Positions 33,259 through 43,772 of a DNA stretch of 64,000 nt are shown piece by piece; positions within the stretch are counted from its first letter, which is position 1, and the number at the start of each line of letters is the position of its first letter. Under the pieces are notes generated by a model. The model was not told where the DNA came from and did no database searches. It worked only from the letters and a program-made list of their open reading frames with translations. A program made the position numbers and the translations under genes. The DNA lies in contig JARHVA010000082.1 in assembly GCA_037957365.1 (NCBI GenBank), forward strand, positions 1,415,001-1,479,000, read 5' to 3'. The stretch is from Torreya grandis (taxonomy: Eukaryota > Streptophyta > Pinopsida > Cupressales > Taxaceae).

Positions 33259-35077
33259 TGTTGACTAATTTTGGCCTACATATGAAACTTTGCCTAGATC
33301 TAGGGCGAGAAGCTGAGCAAAGTTTTGGTTGAGTGAGTGATTTAATCACAGAAGGAGAAGAACACATGTCACTTACAAGCTTTAAAGTAAATTTGGTGAT
33401 GTCAAGGAAGAATATCTAAAATTGAAAATGAAGGATCCAACAGGTTTCAAGGGGTGTTTGATTATTTAAGGACATGAAGGAGGTTTGTATGAAGTCTCAG
33501 TAGTTCATTAAGAACCCTGATGGGTCCAACTTAGACTAGTGTATCATGAGCAATCTCCATCTACAACCATGGTTTGAGGATCAAGGTTTTATAAAAGAAG
33601 AATATGAACAACACAAACCTAAATGAATTAGACTATATTAGCACATCATGCAGGAATGAACAAGTCAGTTTGGTTGTGTATTTGATAAGTGTACTTGGGA
33701 TGCCAACCAAAGTTAAAGGATTGCATGAAAGTGACATATTTTATGCCATGAATATCCCCTACAAGTTTGGTGTCTTGATGATTTTTATATCTCAATATAT
33801 AAGCCTTAAAAAATGATCTAGCAATGTGGGACATGCTCAGGAATGTCAAATTAAGGCCATAGGAACTAGACATTTAGATTAAAAAATATTCAACAAAGTA
33901 CATATTAACTGCAAGGTTACCAAGTGTCAAAACCTTGCTTAATTATATTGATAGATCAATGACACGTAGGTGATCGATAGAGTCAACAAGTCAAAATAGA
34001 TCAACAGTGTGTGTTCAATCATGCAAAAGTCAATCCAATGGCGAATATGAGGTTAAAAGGTTAGAAGATCCTAAGATTGAATGTAGTGATGACATGTGTC
34101 ATAATTATGGTGAACTCTCAAGCAAATTGATGAACTGTGTTTGATTTGGTAGATCAAAGATCGATGGATCGCATTTGAGCATGTGGATGGGGACCAATGG
34201 TGTAGATCAAAGTCAATAAGTCAATGAGATCCAAAGACATGCATGACTACCAAGTGTCATGATCTTAGAAGTAGGGTCCATAGAAGGCACATGAGGTCAT
34301 CACATGGCATAAGTGCATTTGATCACATGAACTAACAACTAGGTCCATAAAGGGCATGCACTATTTCAAAGTATCATAATATCGATATCTAAATCAAAGG
34401 GCACATGGGGCTACCAAGTGTCACAATCTCAAGTGTATATAATAGATCAATGACTGACATCGAAAGTCAAGGCTAGGAGACTCCTAAAGAGATAGACAAA
34501 GCAAATTTGATCTAGTTACCAGAGTGCATGAGATGAGGACACATGTACAAATTTATAGTGATCATATATTTTAAATAAATAGTAGTGTGGTAAGGGGATG
34601 CCATATAGGTAGACATATTGGATTGAAAGATTTTTCCGCCCAAGCATATAAATATATAAATGTGAGATCAAATACGATATGGGTTATTGTAATAAACCCT
34701 AAAAATTTACAAAGCCACCATTAAAGCTCAATATAAACCTCTCAAAAGGCCTTAGACATAAGATTACATCTTTTTCATGATCAAGAGACTAGGTAGCCTA
34801 TGGATCATCATTGAAATTATAGCTATATGAAAACCAATAAAGGGATTGGTTTTCATCTATAGTGGGCCTATGTCCATGGTTTGGAGTGAAGGCAGAGTTT
34901 TGGTTGTGAAAATAATGTTAGAAGGGATACCAATGAATGAGTTTAAGTGACTATTTGATAACATAAATAACATATCAAGATGAAGCACAATGCTGTAAGC
35001 TCATTAAGAAGATGGAGAGTTTGGAGGTTGAGAAAAGTAGGCAAAGAATTCAATACATTTTTAGGGTCTTTTGGGAC
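33259..35077 (+). repeat. 3' LTR of element A, first part
   Basis: It begins TGTTGACTAATTTTGGCC and follows the left LTR (8981 to about 10795) closely, until element B interrupts after GGGAC at 35073-35077. It resumes at 42887. Confidence 0.88.
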
Positions 35078-37154
35078 TATTGTCACCAAATATTGCATCC
35101 TAGAAGAGGGTTGTCAATCCTTTTCCAAATTTGGGTAACATGGGAACACTTTTAGGTATGTGGGTGTGCCTATAGTGGAAGTGAGCCTCTAGATTTAAGG
35201 GTTAGCTCCCTAAATGTATCTTGAAGTGATTTCACTTATGCTAATGTTTACTTGAAGGGAAAAGAGTTAGAGTTTGCATGAAATAAACCTAATCTAAGGG
35301 GGTAATACACCAAGATGTCTTCCATATGACCATCATACTTTATTCACTAAGAATCAAAGCATACAAACTAACTTCTAAGTCCTAGAAGTTTTCTAACATG
35401 AGTGTTTCAATATAGAGGTGTGATGTATGAAGCAACACAAGGCACATGAACCAGAGGGAAAATTACACACTCAAAATAAATCAATACACTTGAAAAGAGC
35501 CTAACACACTTGAATACACTCTATATGACATGTTAGAATAGGAACTCTTGCACAAACATGAAAGGGTAAGGGAAGAAAGGATAGATAATTATCACTTTAC
35601 ATCACCATACATCACTTGCACACTTAGACAATAATTTAAGAACTCAATACTAGATTTGTGTTAATGTTCAAAGGTAAAATATGACATCATTCTAGTAGGG
35701 CTTTGCCATATATGGTGTGGTATTATATTGTAAAGGCCAAAATGGTAACTACTTATAGAACTTGAGAGAGAAGTGAGAAAAGAGAATTCCAAAGGTCACT
35801 ACAACACTTGTCATGCTGAGAGGAGTTAAATATGCAGGAAAATGAATTCAAAAACAAACCATGTAAGGTCTAATAGGACAAATTTTCCTCCAAAGCATGA
35901 AACTTCATGAAATGTGGCATAGGGATCTCCTTGCTTATTGAGGAAACTATTTTCATCGTGGATCATCTCTCAAGCATTTGACATTGAATTAGGAGAGTCG
36001 ACACATATGTAGTGTCTAAGGGACATTGAAACATGCTATGATAGTCATAATATGTTCTCCTAGATTGATAAGTATCTTTTATACACCTATATTTACCATA
36101 TGTAGTCATTCATTTATCTATTGGACTTTGTTCTTCACATTTGGCAATAACTCTTCATCTTGGATTTTCACTAAGCTTTAATGGTGGCATATGTGTATGA
36201 GATGTTTACTTTGCTAAAAAAATCCTTTGATCCTACATGGCTACCTACATGGCATTTACTTAACACATTTCTCATTTAAATGCATGCCATTGATCCTAGT
36301 CTATGAGATCAAATGCACATCATTGATCTACTTTGTATGTAGGAATGTGCACCATTGATATGTATCAAGGACCTTTTGACTCATTGACCTTGCTCACATG
36401 CCATAAATCTGCTTTGGCATGATCAAACACATGCCATTGATATTAGTCCTAGTATTTAAATGTGGATTATTGAATGCAAGACTGAACACTGTTAGATATT
36501 ATCTACATAATTTGATGCACTCTATTGGATCTAGGTCCTAGTCTTTAAATACTAATCATTGATCTTATCTGTACGACTCAACACATGCCATTGATCCTTG
36601 ATCTAGTCACTTTTTGAATTTTTGACCCTATTAAGAACTTGTGTGCCATTGATTTTAGATTGATTGAATGCCATTTCACCACTTGGTAATTTTGTGTTTG
36701 AGCTTAGGATACTTTAGAGATTTTGAACTTAAACGGTTATTTCCCAGATCCTAAACTTGATGTCTCCACGCATGCCTATCTTAGCTAATTCAACTTTAAA
36801 TGGTTATATCTTGAGATAGCAAGCTCAACAAGATACAAAATTTATAGAGGATGATCTTGGCACAAAAATAATCATATCCATGTAGTATTTTTGTCTTGAA
36901 AGGTTTTCTAAGCGCACCTGTAAAATGTATAACTAGACTGCCCTATTTATTCTTGTATGACATGTCATGACGGTCTAACCACCTAGATGACTCCAAATGA
37001 CATAAGACTAAACTATATCATGACCAATGTTATAATGGAATTAAATGACATAAAATAGACCACAACACATCCTTTGACACTATGTTCTACCCCCATATCA
37101 AGTCTTGAATATAGGGGGTTGACCCATTTTGACTTGTGGTAAAAATGGTCAACA
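35078..37154 (-). repeat. 3' LTR of element B
   Basis: Pairs with 40800-42881. Shared marks include TCACCAAATATT, CCTAGAAGAGGGT, GAATCAAAGCATACAAACTAA, TGGATCATCTCTCAAG and CACTATGTTCTAC, and the plus-strand end GGTCAACA. It is unusually long for so small an interior. Confidence 0.85.
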
Positions 37155-37939
37155 TTTTTGGCAATTTCCAAAGGGTGGTATACTTTCTATGCTATGACCA
37201 GTTGCCTAATCTTATCCATTTGGATATGAAGTCACACATACATAGGTTTGACACATAAATTACCTTTGACAACACACAAAACACAAGGGGAAGGTACACA
37301 AAATGAGACAAACTTAAAAGAATCACACATGTATTCAGTTAGAACACTTAGGGAACATAACACAATTGAAATAAAAGACACACATCTATTCTATTATTTA
37401 AAGAAACCTCATATTGAGGTGAAAAATCTGATCATACCTCAACCAGGGTTAAAAATGGTTTCGCTAGCATCTTTATCACTCCATGAAGGCAACCTAGCAT
37501 GAGGAGCATGCTCATCACCAATCATTTGCATATGTAGGTGATCAAGAAGCCTATCATCTTTGAATCTTATTAGGTTTATAAGTGAACTATCTAGGACCTT
37601 CATAAATTATATTTCTTTCTCTCTAAGAGTCTTGGTTAGAGCTACAATCCTCTTGATCATTGCCATATCTGATATACATTCCTCATACTATAGAATAAGA
37701 ATGATGATAGTTGCTTCAACCTTTCTATATTCTTGCACATGATATAATTGATGTTTGGGAGTATCAAGTTATTCTTATTTATTATCCAACCCCTTTGAAC
37801 ATGGCTCAATACCAAATGTATCTCCTAACTATCCTTTAGGCACAACAACTTCTTCCTTGACCTCACTAGGTCCCTCTAAGACTGTAGGCTTTTGAATAGT
37901 AGATTGATGTCTATATTCCTTAAAAACATGCCATTTACT
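37155..37939 (-). other. 3' interior of element B
   Basis: This stretch lies between the last gag-protease-type frame and the 3' LTR. Short frames (37248-37502 and 37560-37742, plus strand) have no recognisable domain. The minus-strand sequence before the LTR, TTTGGAAATTGCCAAAAA, is only a weak polypurine tract. Confidence 0.45.
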
Positions 37940-38677
37940 TTAATACTTTATATAACACCTGGGAGCCTGATCATTAGTTTCATCAACAAACATGCCAAAC
38001 ATACATTTCTTAGGAGAAGAAGGAATATTACCAATCTTGTCAAATTCTTGACATATGGCCTCAAATCTTAGCCATAAGTCATCCTCCTCTTCTTCATGAG
38101 TGTCATCATCTAGAGCATGTTCATAAATAGTAAGAATTAAAACCTCATTATTCAAACTATGGTTCTAAATTAGATTCATCAACCTATAATCATCATACTC
38201 ATGAATCATATAGTTGCACTCAGCAACATGAGAATGTTTGACACTTACCTCGGCTCCTTCAAATGGCTCCTCATGCATGATGTAAGTCTCAAGATCAGTT
38301 TTTTCAAAGTATGCATAAGGATCATGGCCATATTCATCTACACCATACTCATCCAAAAATAGATCAAAAATTCCCTCAAGTTTAGAAGCACCATCATCCA
38401 TGTTAGATTCCTCCTTCTCATGAACAACACAATTCAAGTTAGAATTGGTTTTAATGTAAGGTTCAATGTGAAACCTTGCAAGAGGTTGAGTTCTAATGGT
38501 CACTTTGGTCCCATAATTTTTACTAAAGGCAAAGAAAGACCAACTAGCTAAGAGATAGCCACCAATATTAACTATAAAGTCTCTTGACAGGTAGATTTCC
38601 AAGTGAGCTAGGAGGTCAATAACAACTATATCTTGAAGGATATGAAAGCTAGGACAATTATACAAGAAAATAATCAA
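37940..38677 (-). pseudogene. Post-protease segment of element B
   Basis: The minus-strand frame 38677-38165 (170 aa) contains DIVVIDLLAHLEIYLSRDFI, NIGGYLLASWSFFAFSKNYG and TKVTIRTQPLARFHIEPYIK, then an acidic tail. A second acidic frame (38155-37940, with DDDTHEEEEDDLWLRFEAIC) follows. The first part is collinear with 29137-29517 of element A, so it was present in their common ancestor. No named domain was recognised. It is among the best-preserved frames in the window. Confidence 0.6.
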
Positions 38678-38750
38678 GTTTTTTAATCATGCTTATGGTC
38701 TTAGTAGGTGTAAAATCTATCTAGAGCACTCATTTGCTATGAGGCTCATA

Positions 38751-39100
38751 TCATATGCCTAACTTATCTGCTACAACTTTGGGCATGACTGAGGTAGAGG
38801 CTCCACTATCAACTATGCAATTGTGAACCAATTTATCACCCACTATGAGAGTGAGGTAAAATGGTGGAGGATTCTTATTCCTAGTAGATGGTTCAAAAAT
38901 GTTTTTAGGAACATTTTCAAGGACAATATGACTACTACTTTGATTTGAAGATGAAGGACTAGTAGAAATGTGGACAATTGATTTTTTAACAACTCTTTTT
39001 GGCCAGTTATATGAAAGATATCCCACAAAGAGATAGATGCTTTGGCAATTTTCAAGGAATCCACTATGTTTAGAGAATTATTACTCACATTTTATTGAGT
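38751..39100 (-). pseudogene. Retropepsin of element B
   Basis: The frame 39026-38751 carries a Ser-rich linker, then PPPFYLTLIVGDKLVHNCIV and DSGASTSVMPKVVADKLGI. The DSGA active site is intact and matches element A residue for residue at the core. The upstream ISLWDIFHI block parallels ISMWDSLSI of A. The C-terminal half runs on with stops into 38700. With its active site intact, only the stops prevent function. Confidence 0.75.
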
Positions 39101-40625
39101 CCTTAGAGGTAAAAAATTACTTAGAACTTGAGGAATAGAGGCACCTTGAATAGACCTTACCACATTTTGACTTGATAGAGGTGTAAGAGCTTTTAGAACT
39201 GTCACACTTACAACCGTGCCTTGCTACCTTTTAGGAGGATTAGATGAGCCTATGGGCATGCTATTTCCACCTCTTAGAGACTTCATCTTGGCTATGGTAT
39301 TGTCTATAATAGAGGATCCTTGATTGAATACAAAAGTGTCTTCCACTAAGAATTTGGTGAAGCTTTCTCCTTGAGGCTGCCAACCCTCATTAGCTTGCAT
39401 CATCACTTCATCTTCAGCTGATATGAAGGGAGCAACTCCTCCTTGAACAACAAGAGCTTGCTCTCTATGCTCATTATCATCCATAAATTGGCCTTGCTAC
39501 CAATTTTATCCCTATACCAAGTTGTTATGCACATGTATCATCTCTCTTACATTGGTAGTGGAGTTAGGATTGTACACATTAGTAGGCCTATTAGAGTTAG
39601 GCTACCACTGACCTTTTCCTCTTTCAAATTATTGACCATACTATTGCTGATAGGGGTAAGGATTATGATATTCACCTGGTTATATGTTAGCTCACCTAAG
39701 TTGAGCTCTTAGCATTTGAATTTATACATCTTTATCCATGACATTATCTTCCTTCTTAGGAGTAGCTATAGGCTTGGTGTTAGCATTAGGAATTTGGGCC
39801 ACATCTGAAGTGTTAGCAGAAGTATGAGACAATGGAGGCATAAACACCTTAGGAGGAAATATTACAACTTAGATGAGACCATTCTTAGTTTTGATAGCAA
39901 GTTCATATGCTTCAAAAAGAGTGGAATCCCCCATAGATTGAAGCATTATAGAAATTTCAACACCAATGGCTCTCAAGTAAGTAAGGAACACAAAACTAGG
40001 AGGAGGCCTCATAGGAGGAAGCAATCTATTCCAAGTCTTTTGAAACTTCTCATTGAAGTCATACATTATTTCTTTAGATCCTATTTTGATTACATTGAGA
40101 TGATGTATGAGAGAGGTATGGTCACTTTCATTTACAAATATTGAGGTCAACAACACTCCAAACTCATCCCATGATGTGATGCATCCACCTTCTAGAGTCC
40201 TATACCAATCAAAAAATTTCCCTCTAAGGGACATGGCAAGGATTCTAATGGAAATATTCTCTTGAGTGATATTATGGAAGCTACAAAAGTTGGAGATATC
40301 CCTAATATGTTCACTAGGTGTAACATGACTCTCACCATTGAATAGGGCCACACCTTTTATGGCATTAAGAGGGATGGCATCATATGCTTGGAGGTGAATT
40401 GGATTTTTAGTATTGAAGGTATGGAAAGCATGAGGTCTAGCCATGTATTATTAAATATCTTCAATTTATTCAACCTATTCACTCTCTTGGCTTCCTTGGC
40501 AAGCAAAATTCTCTTGATCCTCAAAGGGTAAATTAGGATGAGGATATTGAACTTCAAGAGGAAGTTCAGGTTGAATACGCAGATTAATGGGATTGAACAC
40601 TCTACTAGATGATGACCTAGTGAGA
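39101..40625 (-). pseudogene. gag of element B
   Basis: The 191-aa frame 40444-39869 begins MARPHAFHTFNTKNPIHLQA. It holds the gag core: GVALFNGESHVTPSEHIRDI, ISIRILAMSLRGKFFDWYRT, GCITSWDEFGVLLTSIF, IMYDFNEKFQKTWNRLLP and AIGVEISIMLQSMGDSTL. A Pro/Gln-rich then acidic C-terminal region (39868-39101, including frame 39484-39224 with EGWQPQGESFTKFLVEDTFV) leads to the protease. A short upstream frame to 40625 may be the true N-terminal extension. The core is open for 191 codons, so B decayed less than A. It is collinear with A's gag. Confidence 0.78.
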
Positions 40626-40775
40626 ACCATGAATTATGAGGGTAATTTTATAACAAAAAAATGGATTTAAACTAGATTTTACATTATTAGAGTCACCAAA
40701 TGCTGATTAGCACACCAATTTGCAACTGATGTTGTCAAGACCAACATTCACCTTGATAAGTTATCTTGAAGACAA

Positions 40776-40795
40776 TGGTCCCATCGAGCATTCCA
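40776..40795 (-). other. Primer-binding site of element B
   Basis: The minus strand after the 5' LTR end (GACAACA) reads TTTTTGGAATGCTCGATGGG, then ACC. The TGG and the shared ATGGGACC match the element A site at 11680-11698, suggesting the same tRNA primer. Confidence 0.55.
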
Positions 40796-40799
40796 AAAA

Positions 40800-42881
40800 T
40801 GTTGTCACCAAATATTATACCCTAGAAGAGGGTGTTCAATAATATTCCAAATTTTGGAAACATGAGAACACTTCTAGGTACGTGGGTGTACCTATAGTGG
40901 AAGTTAGCCTCTATATTTAAGGGTTAGCTCCCTGAATCTATCTTGAAGTGATTTCACCTATGATTGCTTGAAGGGAAAAGAGTTCGAGTTTGCATGAAAT
41001 AAAGCTACTCTAAGAGGGTCATACACCAAGATATCCTCCACATGAGCATCATACTTTATTCACTAAGAATCAAAGCATACAAACTAACTTCTAAGTCCTA
41101 GAAGGTTTCTAATATGAGTATTTCAACATAGAGGTGTGATGTATGAAGCAACATAAGGCACATGAACCAAAGGGTAGATTTCACACTCTAAGGACAATCA
41201 TACACTTTAAAAGATCCTAAAACACTTTAATACACTCTATATGACTTGATAGAATAGGAACTCTGACACAAACATGAAAGGATAAGGGAATAAAATATAT
41301 AAAATTATCACTTTGCATCACCATACGTCACTTGCACACTTAGATAATTGTTCAAGAACTCAAAACCAGATTTGAATTAATGTTCAAAGGTAAAATATGA
41401 CATCATTCTAGTAGGTATTCACCATACATGGTGTGGTATTATATTACAATGGCCAAAATTCCAGCTACTTATAGAACTTGAGAGAGAAGTGAGAAAAGAG
41501 AAGTCCAAAGGTCACTAAAACACTTGTCATGCTGAGAGGAGGAGTTACGTGTGCAGGAGAATAAATATAGAAATAGACCGTGAAAGGTTTGATAGGATAA
41601 ATGGTCCTAAAAAGCATGAAACTTCATGAAATGTGGCATAGGGCTCTCCTTGCTTATTGAGGAAATTATTTTCATCATGGATCATCTCTCAAGTATTTGA
41701 AACTAAATTAGGAGAGTTGACACATATGTATTATCTGAGGGAGGTTGAAACATGATATGATAGTCATAATATGTTCTCCTAAATATTATTTATATTCTAG
41801 ACACCTGTATTTACCATCTATAGTTATTCATTTATCTCTTGGACTTCACTCTTCACATTTGGTAGTCACTATTCATCTCAGATTTTGACTAATCTTTAAT
41901 GGTGGTGTATGACTCTGAGGTGCGTGTTTTGCTACAAAATACTTTAATCCTACATAACTACCTATATGGAATTTCCTTGCCATGTTTATCATTTAAATTC
42001 ATGTCATTAATCCTAGTTTATGAGATCAAATTCACACCATTTATCTACTTTATACATAGGAACGTGCATCGTTGATTTATCCTAAGGACCTTTTGACTCA
42101 TTGACCTTGTTCTCATGCTATAGATCTACTTTGTCACAATCAAACATGTGCCATCGATCTTAGTCCCAATATTTGAATATGTATTATTGATCTACCTTGT
42201 ATGTAGGAATGCACACCATTAGATTTTATCTATATGATTTGACATTCTTTGTTGGATTGAGGTCCTAGTCTTTAAACATTGATCATTGATCTTATTTGTA
42301 CGACTCGATGCATGTCATTGATCCTTGATCTGGTTACTTTTTGAATTTTTAACCTTATTACACACTCACATGCCATTAATTTCATATTTATTAAATTCCA
42401 TTTTTCCACTTAGCAGTTTTATGTTTGAGCTTAAGATCCTTTAGTGATTTTGAACTTAAACGGTTAGTTCTTAAACCCTGAACTTGACATCTCTGTGCAT
42501 GTCTATCTTTACTAGTTCAACTTTAAATGCTTATATCTTGAGATAGAAATATCATCAAGAAAAAAAAAATTTAGAGAATGATCTTGGAACCAAAAGCATA
42601 ATATCTATGTAGTCTTTTTGGCCTAAAAGGTTTTCTAAGCACACCTATAAAATATACAACCAGACTACCCTGTTCATTCTTTTGTGACATGCCATGATAG
42701 TCTGACCCCCTAGATGAATCCAAATGACACAAGACTAAATTAGATCATGAAAAAGGTTAGAATGAAATTAAATGACATAAAATATACCATAACACATCCT
42801 ATGACACTATGTTCTACCTCCATGTCAAGTCTTGACTTCAGGAGGTTGACACATTTTGACTTGTGGTAAAAATTGTCAACA
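40800..42881 (-). repeat. 5' LTR of element B
   Basis: On the minus strand it runs from TGTTGACAATTTTTACC at 42881 to GGTGACAACA at 40800, with canonical TG...CA ends. Length is 2082 bp. It pairs with 35078-37154. Confidence 0.85.
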
Positions 42882-42886
42882 AGGAC

Positions 42887-43767
42887 TTTTCCCTTTTCAA
42901 CAGATCATGACTCATCATCCTCAAAAATTTCTTGTCTTCTAGTGTGTTTATAATCCAATGAGAGGGCTTGAAATCTATTTGGATCTAATGAAAGTTAATT
43001 TGTGGAGGTAGGATTAATGCTAATCGATCAAAAAGTGGTTGGGCCTCATTTATTGATTTATGTTTGCTCGCTTCCCTATCTCTCTTACCCTTTTCTTATA
43101 TATATCCCATTTCCTCCCCAATAAAAAAATGGACTCTTATGATTTTGGCATGTAGAGTTTATGCTAATATTTGTACTGCAACACCTATTTGATGCAATAA
43201 AAGACTAAATTCCTCCATTTGCAAGCTGAATTGAAGTGTGTTCTATGAATTCATTGATGTGGTTAAGTGAATGTATGATTTCCTTTGCCTCTATATAAGT
43301 TTTCTCACCTTCATTAAGTGTTTTTTAGATTTCACAATCATTTTAAATGCCATAGATAGTTTTTTGATTGGTTTGGAAGTGGAAAAAACCTGAGATCTAC
43401 CCTCCCTTGCTAGATTAGTAACTAGTTAGTGCCTTTGTGTGAAATACTTATGTGAAAGCTGATCAAAGAGTGAGTGAAGTGATATTTTTAGTTTTAAAAG
43501 TGTCTAATAGTGTGTTATATGTAATTTTAAGTATCCAAAACATTTTTGCATCACCTACCTTTACATGTTTTTATAAGTTTTCTATCAATTTCTCTCCCTT
43601 TTCCAAGCATAGAATTAGTTATAGGTGATAGATCCAAGGGAACCAACCCTATTTGGAGGTTCAAAATCACTATAGGATACCCACATCCTAAGGTTGTTCC
43701 CATTTTATAGTTTAGTTGGAAAGAGCCTGAAGAACCCTCTCCAAGGGTGCAAATTAATGCTACAAAA
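42887..43767 (+). repeat. 3' LTR of element A, second part
   Basis: Continues the alignment with the left LTR of A from TTTTCCCTTTT (10798 onwards) through TTTCTATCAATTTCTCTCCC to CTACAAAA, followed by the GGAGT target duplication at 43768-43772. Confidence 0.88.
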
Positions 43768-43772
43768 GGAGT

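Larger units (their letters stand above)
35073..42886 (-). mobile_element. Element B: gag-protease LTR element without pol
   Basis: LTRs of 2077 and 2082 bp (35078-37154 and 40800-42881) surround a 3.65-kb interior coding gag and protease on the minus strand. GGGAC (35073-35077) and AGGAC (42882-42886) are the target duplication, with one mismatch; the uninterrupted left LTR of A reads GGGGACTTTT here. The termini are TGTTGAC...GACAATA or GACAACA on the minus strand. No RT, RNase H or integrase exists between protease and 3' LTR. It is therefore a TR-GAG-like non-autonomous element. Its gag and post-protease segment are collinear with those of A, which may be its helper family. Confidence 0.86.
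8981..43767 (+). mobile_element. Element A: autonomous-type Ty3/gypsy element hosting two insertions
   Basis: Long direct repeats (8981-11674, and 33259-35077 continued at 42887-43767) flank a primer-binding region and a gag-PR-RH-RT-RH-IN coding region on the plus strand. After removing nested elements C and B, the element is about 11.8 kb with LTRs of about 2.7 kb. The integrase lacks a chromodomain, and an extra RNase H is present. Both fit the Ogre/Tat side of the plant Ty3/gypsy non-chromovirus lineage. The pol frame is interrupted by many stops and a few frameshifts, and RT, integrase and RNase H have active-site substitutions, so it is dead. It is inserted in the caulimovirid-like remnant. 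Confidence 0.88.

Noticed and set aside
37155..37180. TTTTTGG after the left LTR of B as a plus-strand primer site
   Set aside because: gag and protease are on the minus strand, and the better TGG...ATGGGACC site is at the other LTR.
39443..40144. Plus-strand frames of 89 and 106 aa
   Set aside because: Antisense shadows of element B gag.
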